A DNA stretch of 64,000 nt. Origin: Tubulanus polymorphus (Eukaryota > Nemertea > Palaeonemertea > Tubulaniformes > Tubulanidae). Position numbers and translations under genes: made by a program. The stretch spans positions 9,352,850-9,416,849 of the forward strand of contig NC_134029.1 in NCBI RefSeq assembly GCF_964204645.1. The letters are read 5' to 3'. Of the stretch, positions 57,200 to 64,000 are shown in pieces (positions within the stretch are counted from its first letter, which is position 1; each line of letters begins with the position of its first letter). Under the pieces are notes generated by a model. It was not told the origin of the DNA. It saw nothing but the letters and a program-made list of their open reading frames with translations, and did not search any database.

Positions 57200-60100
57200 T
57201 ATTTATCTATTCTTATGTATTCTGCATGACATGTGCCTTTCCTGCAATTAAGGAAACATCCATCAGCCAATTTTTAACATCAGGAGTACCCATCTGCCCT
57301 CTCCATTGGACAAGTCAAGATTCATTTTCCAATTGTCACCATCAGATTCATACGAATGACAAAAATTATTAGAGCCTCATCTGAAATCCCAGCATGCCTA
57401 ATAAGGCCAGAAGTTATATCAGTGTGACAAGCAAGTCAGCTGTGCAAGGCTAAGGGCATCCTATTGAAATATTCAGCAACAAAGGGACTTAAGCGGAGTG
57501 AAGCTGAATTGACGGGCTATCTGCAGGAATTAGACAGAAAAAAAGTATATTGGCAACTCTGTCAAAGTGACATGATCCAAATGAAATGCTGAACACCTTT
57601 GGCACTGAATGATAGATGCACAGCATTAGGATTACAATAGGGTGATCTCCTTCAGACTGTTATAATAGCAGTGACATAGAATTGATGTGCCTCGTAAGGC
57701 TGAATCGATGAATTTTCTCAAAAAGCTCAGCACAGAAGGTGTAAAGAACAAAATTGAGTGCGAGGAAAATGTTGTCCTTTTGGCAAAAAGAGACTTTCAG
57801 ATAGCGATGATGTAAAATCTGCAAAATCAGGGTGTGTATGTCAGGGTTCGCCGCTCTTATCACACGGCCAGTTGAACATTGATTTTCTGATATGGAAAAA
57901 AAAAACAGTACTTTGAATTTATGTTTCAGAGCAATTAGAAATGCCGCTGAAAGGATTGCAAGGCATTAATTTAGATATTGCAAAGATAATTCTTTCACAA
58001 CCTGGCCAGAAAATTTATCAAAAACTCATTTGATAAATGTTTTACAGATCATTTCAATTAAGTGCATAAGCAATTACATCAATCAGAATTGTTTTAAATT
58101 ATTTAGAAGACATGGTGGCTGAAGAAGTCAGTAGGTTTAGCAAGGAATACTTCATCTGTATCAGCACATGTTTTAATATTTCAAAATCATAATCAATATT
58201 TTGCCAGGTCATTTCTAATTAAAAAAACCCATAAATCTGTGCATAAAACATAAAATTTGTTTGTCAAAATTAATGGATCCCGACATTAGTTACCAGTCTT
58301 TGTCTCTTTAACCCTGATACAGTTTGGCAGCTCAAGTAGCTTTCTTGTTTATTGAGTATTTCCTATTTCCACCGAACTGGGGCTATTTTTGAATAATTCA
58401 TGTATGGCTAGGTAAACATTTCTCAACTCACTTGGTATTGTAACAAGTTTAGCTCTCAAAAAGTAATTAGCGTCGATGCTTTGGGCAGCACAGAATTGAT
58501 CACTCTGTGCCTGCTCTGTTTTTGTATAAATGTGTACCTTGGATAGCTGTGAAATCAGTCCTTATATGATTATCAAAATAGGTATTGACTCATTTTGAAT
58601 AAATTAGTTTTATCTAAAATGATGAATAACTGATCATTCAATTTGTAGAAATAAGTCTTTTAAAAGAAAGTCAGATAACGTAAAACTAGGTCATCATTAA
58701 AATGTAGTATGATTAGTTGATTAATATGTATCATTTTATTACAATTATTAAAATCACTTTGAGCCTGCTCTTCGTCCGATAAAGACTTGAAATAAACTAG
58801 AGGTAGAATTCTAATTGAATCATTCATTTTTTCAGTTTTAGGAAAAAGAAACTAAAAATTCTGTTGCTAAAATGGCGAGAACCCTACAACGATTCTAAAC
58901 CTCTCACAAATGAATCCCGACAGGGATACAACAGAGAACTGGAGGATAACACGATAGAAAAGACCTTCTGTGAAATTTGGCTATACCGGTACACCTACAG
59001 TCTGTGGATATATTTGTGAATGGCACTGACCATCAGGATGCGCATGCAGTAGTAGGAAAGGAATGTAAACACTTGCCTTAAGAAAACTTGGACTACTTTG
59101 GCATCGGGTATGATACCATTGTACCAGACGGGTTAGATAGATTTCATCTCCAGCTTAACAACTTGCCAGCTGAAAAGCATGTTGGTGCATTTCTATACCA
59201 TTTAGGGCACCACACGAGCAACGAATGCTGGATAGCGATTATTTCATTCGTCACATCTTGATTCCTAATGTTCTTCATCGAAATCAATGATAAACTCTTA
59301 ACTAAAACTGAAACTTTTTGTCCTGAACTGGGTCACAACACAGTTACACAGAAAGTGAGGTATGCAAATGTCCATCAATCAATGTGATAGCGCAGAACAC
59401 TACTGTAGACCACATTCACATGCTGTACAGTCAAGAGGTGCAAAAACTTCCAAAAACACTTGCATAGAAATTGACCCGACATCAGATTTATATTGAAAGC
59501 GAAGCTGTCCGCAAAATATAGGCCCATTACATGTCCCCTGTCATTGCATCCCCGAATTACATTATTTAGCTATTGTATATCATTTGTAGAAGTGATCTTA
59601 CTTAAGAGCCCATGTTAAGCCCAGCTATATTTGATCAATATCATTATCACGTGCGTGATTATATTTCTGGAACAGGCTATTCATTAGGCTTCAAAAAAAC
59701 TATATCCCAGGATGCAACTGTTTCAGTGGTTTGGAATGACCCAGCAAAATATTTTGTATCGGGCTATAATAACTATACCAGACAAAAATATTCTAATAGT
59801 GTGACCACTGTTTTATTGCAATAGCATCCACATTTCCTATGTGGCTGATAAATCGTTCCCCACAGCGATTGACACATGATGCAAAAAGGCTGCTTCCTTG
59901 GTAACAACAAAACAAATGGAACGTTCTTTGACAAAGTAGACGATATACTTATTACTAGCTAAAACAGAGCTTCGCTCTTTATCATGTTGCCAAGAAAAGC
60001 CATTGAACCAGCAATATCAGTCACTGCCAGTTATGTTCTAACATAAGATTTGTTGGGAAAAATGTTGAACATGATAAATTACATGGAAAAAGTGAATTGG

Positions 60101-60400
60101 AAATAATAATTATTATGTGCCGCAAGGTGAGGCCAATTTTTCAATAGGGTTCCTAATTATTTTCAAAGGGGTCAACAACTTCCTGGCAATAATAGATCAT
60201 AATAGATGGAATGGAAGAGGAGGGATATGATACTCAGCGACGAGGAGACAAAAAGCAATATACATCTGAAATTAATAGAATGATAATAATGACCTATTAG
60301 GAGAAGGTGACATAGGAAGGTCTGTTGTGGCTGAGAACGTTGTTTTAGGGTCTTACCTCTGATTGTATTTCAGGATCACTGTAATTTTTGATGTGTCTTT
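57200..60400. other. Decayed repeat-derived DNA, no gene recognised
   Basis: Frames are short. A stretch at about 59090-59250 (DYFGIGYDTIVPDGLDRFHL) and an open frame at 59612-59824 look protein-like but were not identified. GCCTGCTCTTCGTCCGATAA and AATAAA near 58766-58795 resemble the end of an LTR. Confidence 0.35.
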
Positions 60401-60459
60401 GCTCTCTACTACACCTGATTTGACAGGTTCCTATAAAACTGTCTATAAAGAATATTATG

Positions 60460-61000
60460 ATGATGCAGTGGGCAAGATCAAGGTCGTTCACAAGATAGGC
60501 AGAACGTCAATAAAGCAAAAGCGTATATGATCGGGGTAGTAAGGAACCAGATTTTTAAGTCGGTCAATTAGTTTGGCTTAACAATCCTTTTGTCGCAAAA
60601 AGACAGTGTAAGAAATTTGTGCATCACTATCTAGGACCCTTTAAAATACTACAGCTGACTTTGGCAGTTGATTATAAACTCATTCATATGAGATAGACTA
60701 ATGATGTTCCGAAAATAGTTCATTGCAATCGAATGAAATTGTATGTTGACTCAAGGGACATACCAGATGATCAATCATCAGATAAGAGTGAATCTTCATG
60801 TGATTCGAAAATACATGACAGAAATCATTCAAATTCTAATGATTCTGAGGAAAATTTGGAAGATAAAGATGATATTTATACGATGGAATAAATTTTGAAA
60901 TCACGCTTTAATAAGGAAGGAATTGAGCAATTTTTGGTCAAATGGAAGGGTTATGGTAAGAAGGATTGTACTTGAAAAGTTTAAGATAGTTTTATAGATA
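60460..61000 (+). pseudogene. Gypsy-type integrase C terminus with chromodomain, degenerate
   Basis: Readable pieces in order are VWLNNPFVAKRQCKKFVHHY with LGPFKI (integrase C-terminal SH3-like region), then VPKIVHCNRMKLY, an acidic linker, and ILKSRFNKEGIEQFLVKWKG with Y (chromodomain start). Stops and frameshifts interrupt it. The piggyBac at 61012 inserted a few bases after the chromodomain and truncates it. Confidence 0.65.
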
Positions 61001-61011
61001 AAACGTCTTAA

Positions 61012-63561
61012 CCCTATGTTAACCCGGGTTGCGAATTTGCAACAAGGTTTTTGGGAGTGGCTCGTACCCTTATTGTTAATATTTGTTCATTATTAACCAA
61101 TGTTGCAGAATCACAACGTATTAGTAGTTTGTTTAAGCGTCGCGAGATGGCAGCACCTCACAATAACTTTTACTGGTTGGCATTGCGCAATGACTGTCTC
61201 CTTGAAGTAAGCAAGTCAGAATTTCTTAAGTAAGTTTTGCTCGATTATAAGCAATTCCTGGTTGTTTTCTTTAAAAGATCAGATGATGATCTTGAAATAT
61301 AAAGCCTAAAGAATAGAAATATTCACTAAATTGAATTTGGTTACATTCATGAATCTATAATTTAGCCCACGAATTTTGGGCGTGCAAAAATACAACATTG
61401 GTTGATCAGGGTAAAATGAAATTTTGAGATAAATTTTTTTATTTCAGTTTGTCCCCCTGCATTCAATTCTAAGGATTAAATATTAATTACCCTTGCATTT
61501 ACTGGTTCTTTTTTAATCATATTAGCAATCATGGAACGTAGCAAACGGAAGCGGATTAAATTTGATGATGTCCTGAATGCCGTGACAGGAAACGACAGTG
61601 ACCTTTCAGGTATTTCAGAGATGGAGGATGATGAAGCTGATGATGGTTGGGGAAATGAATCTGATAGAGGCGCAGATAATGATTCTGATGATACCGATGT
61701 TGGAGTGCCTGACTCGAAATCAGATGAGGAAACCGATGACGACGATGAACCCCTCAGCATGATAGCCGGCCGAAATAAAAAATCCAAGGGAATGGTGGCT
61801 TCTAATTACCGATTTCAACGAAAAGAGTTTGAAGTTTCTGTACCTGTAGACTTTGTTCTAGATCAAAATATTCCACCAGCTGCACTCAAAACTAATTGTG
61901 AATATTTCAGAGAAATTATCACAGATGATATGTTTGTTTAGTTGTTGTTGAGACTAAAAACTATGCAATGCAAAAAGATGGCTCAAATCTAAAACTCACA
62001 AAAGAAGAATTAGAAGTATTTATTGGCATTTATCTGCTAATGGGTCTTGTAAAAATGCCCCAGATTGGTAGTTATTGGTCAGTTTCATCGCGATATCCAC
62101 CAATAGCTGATGCAATGAGTAGGAATCGATTCATGAAAATTGCGATTATGTTACATTTTGTGGATAACAATTTGGTCACTGATGACCAAAAATTAGATAG
62201 AATTTGGAAGTTACGACCATGGCTGAAAAAATTCAAAGAGAACATCTTGAATGGATGTAATCCTACCGAGTTTCAATCAGTTGACGAGATTATGATTGGT
62301 TTCAAGGGTAGATCAATTGTTCGCCAATATCTACCAAAAAAACCAAAGAAATGGGGGATAAAGATGTGGGGACGTTGTTCAAATGATGGTTACTTGCATG
62401 ATTGTGATGTTTATTCAGGTCAGGGAACAGGAATTGTAGATAGTTGTCCAGAAGTTGAAGGTTGTGGTCTGGGTGGGAATGTTGTAATTCAGTTATGTAA
62501 CTCTTTGCCGGCTGGCCGTAATTTCAAGATTTGTGGTGACAATTACTTTACCAATTTCAAGATGGTAAATGAATTGAAAAAATGTCACATGTATTACATT
62601 GGTACTGCTAGAGCAGATCGTATCGGTAAAGCACCTGTCTTATCCGACAAAGAGCTACAAAAACGAAATAGGGGCAGTTATGATCTTGTCGTTGAAAAGA
62701 ATTCAAATATTGCAATCGTAAAGTGGCTAGATAATAAACCGGTCTTGGTCGTATCAAATTTCTTGGCTATAGATCCAGTAACTGAAGTAAAGCGATATGA
62801 TAAAAAAAAGAAAGAGCATATTCAAGTTCCCCGACCAGCAGTAATTGATGTATATAACAAGAATATGGGTGGCATAGATTTACTAGATATGCTTTGCACC
62901 CTATATAAACCTAGAATAAAAAGCAAGAGATGGTACATGTGCATCTTCTACCACACCATCACGCAGGCACTTGTTGACGCCTAGATCATGTATAAACGTG
63001 ATGCATCTGCTTTACGGTTAGCGAAGACTATTCCCATGAGGAATTTTCAGGCTTCAGTTGCAGAAGCCATGATCAAGGCTGGTAAAAAATCACGTGTTGG
63101 TCGGCCAAGTCTTGAAGCCTTGTTATCTCCTCCAGCCGTGAAAAAACGTAGGACTGTCATTAACCAACCAGTCAATGACATTAGATTTGATTGCTTAGAT
63201 CATTGGCCGACCATAACGGAAACTCGTTCAAGGTGTAGGCTTTGTCCAAGTGGTTATACGCAAACTAAGTGTTCGAAATGCAATGTATACCTCTGTTTGA
63301 AGAGTAAATCAAACTGTTTTGTTGGTTTCCACAAAAAGTAACTGTGTTTTTCGAAATAAAACGTTTTTATCTGAATATATTTTCTTGTTGAGTTTATCAA
63401 ATATTTTCCACATTTTACCAATGTTGTGGATTTGCAAAACTAGGTCAAACAGATACATGGATAAAAATAGCGATAGATATCCACTATTAGTATCTTAACA
63501 TGTTCTGAAAATGAATTGCATAATTTTTTGACAACCAGAAATGTCCTTGGTTAACATAGGG
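61012..63561 (+). mobile_element. piggyBac transposon, nearly complete
   Basis: The termini CCCTATGTTAACC and GGTTAACATAGGG are perfect 13-bp inverted repeats flanked by TTAA at 61008-61011 and 63562-63565, the target duplication specific to piggyBac. The 2,550-bp element contains one transposase gene with two defects. It lies inside Gypsy-type sequence. Confidence 0.93.
61531..63341 (+). pseudogene. piggyBac-like transposase (PGBD4-like) with one frameshift and one stop
   Basis: Start ATG 61531 (MERSKRKRIKFDD) opens an acidic N-terminal region. The DDD catalytic core follows: SVDEIMIGFKGR, CGDNYFTN and MGGIDLLD, which together carry the acidic residues of the piggyBac active site. A C-terminal Cys-rich finger, CRLCPSGYTQTKCSKCNVYL, targets DNA ends in this family. 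Two defects are seen. A shift of frame occurs near 61935-61945, where reading continues as VVVETKNYAMQKDG in another register. A TAG at 62982-62984 lies where relatives have Trp (ALVDA*IMYKRDAS). Total about 600 residues, the usual family length. Otherwise intact, so recent inactivation is likely. Confidence 0.9.
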
Positions 63562-63565
63562 TTAA

Positions 63566-64000
63566 GAGATATTTCGGAAACAAAAGAAGGACAAACGATG
63601 GAAGTGGTTCCATTTTCTATTTATGTGGTACATATAATGTATCATGTAATTTCTCAGGGACTATACTCGTAGTAGTAATAGTGCTACACGGATTGTCAGT
63701 GATGAACACAATAATCAGGCCAGGACATGGTGTTCTCTTACCAAAGATAGGCGTAGTGGATAACGGCGCCAGCACTTGGAAACACACTTTTGCCACACCC
63801 TTTTTACAGGTGCCAAAGTATAAGTATTCCTAATTTTGATTTTCACAATGGTAGCGATTAATTCTGAAAGGTCGAGAGTGAATTGATACTTTCTATGAGG
63901 AATCATCGTAACGTATTAGTTGGGCACATAGTTAAGGACATTAACATAGTCAAAGATCTGATTCCCATCACAATTACAAAAGCATAGTTAGAAAAGTCGA
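63566..64000 (+). pseudogene. Retroelement sequence right of the piggyBac, env-like N-terminal piece
   Basis: A frame around 63710-63830 reads GHGVLLPKIGVVDNGASTWK then HTFATPF, resembling the start of the mature surface part of metazoan Gypsy/retrovirus-like envelope proteins (the same W/R-HTF pattern occurs near 55760). Stops follow quickly. The rest of the stretch to the window edge is unassigned. Confidence 0.35.

Noticed and set aside
61476-61787. Ser-rich open frame on the minus strand
   Set aside because: Antisense shadow of the acidic N terminus of the piggyBac transposase.

Overview
The window looks like nuclear DNA of an invertebrate animal. Genes are split by GT-AG introns, exons carry metazoan proteins (mitochondrial ATP synthase alpha, a Rit-type small GTPase, the Golgi zinc transporter ZnT5), and the rest is AT-rich and full of MITEs, Helentron-like, hAT-, piggyBac- and Gypsy-type sequence. 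A marine invertebrate, possibly a spiralian, fits the ACGG-rich, hairpin-ended repeats, but the species cannot be fixed from this sequence.

Layout. 785-1029 (+) is the last coding exon of ATP synthase subunit alpha. 8693-14722 (-) is a complete five-exon Rit/Ric-like GTPase; its first intron holds a chain of inverted-repeat elements, one of which carries a 30-copy 40-bp satellite. 18832-22749 (+) is the 3' part of a gene encoding a PAH-like helical domain followed by about 920 residues of Ser- and Gln/Asn/Met-rich sequence. 27393-39949 (-) is SLC30A5/ZnT5: 14 coding exons, about 745 residues, were assembled by phase and by similarity, and only the extreme N terminus is missing. Three copies of one Helentron/DINE-1-like repeat sit in its introns.

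From about 41 kb to the right edge the window is a graveyard of transposable elements: an hAT-like transposase remnant, a hAT-type element with GGGCAC repeats, a retroelement SGNH-hydrolase remnant, nested LTR retroelement pieces (gag, a DTG protease site, integrase C terminus with chromodomain, env-like remnants), a hAT element with a BED-type finger, and a nearly intact piggyBac with TTAA target duplications.

The strongest candidate for something undescribed is the 2,184-bp element at 52996-55179. It has an exact 6-bp target duplication (GTCAGC), ends that begin AGTAATTG as in Polinton/Maverick elements, and three small ORFs (an acidic protein, an unknown aromatic-rich protein, and a two-finger zinc protein on the opposite strand) that I cannot assign to any standard Polinton protein. 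The genes in the window are functionally unrelated; what links them is dense insertion of mobile DNA into introns and into older mobile elements.
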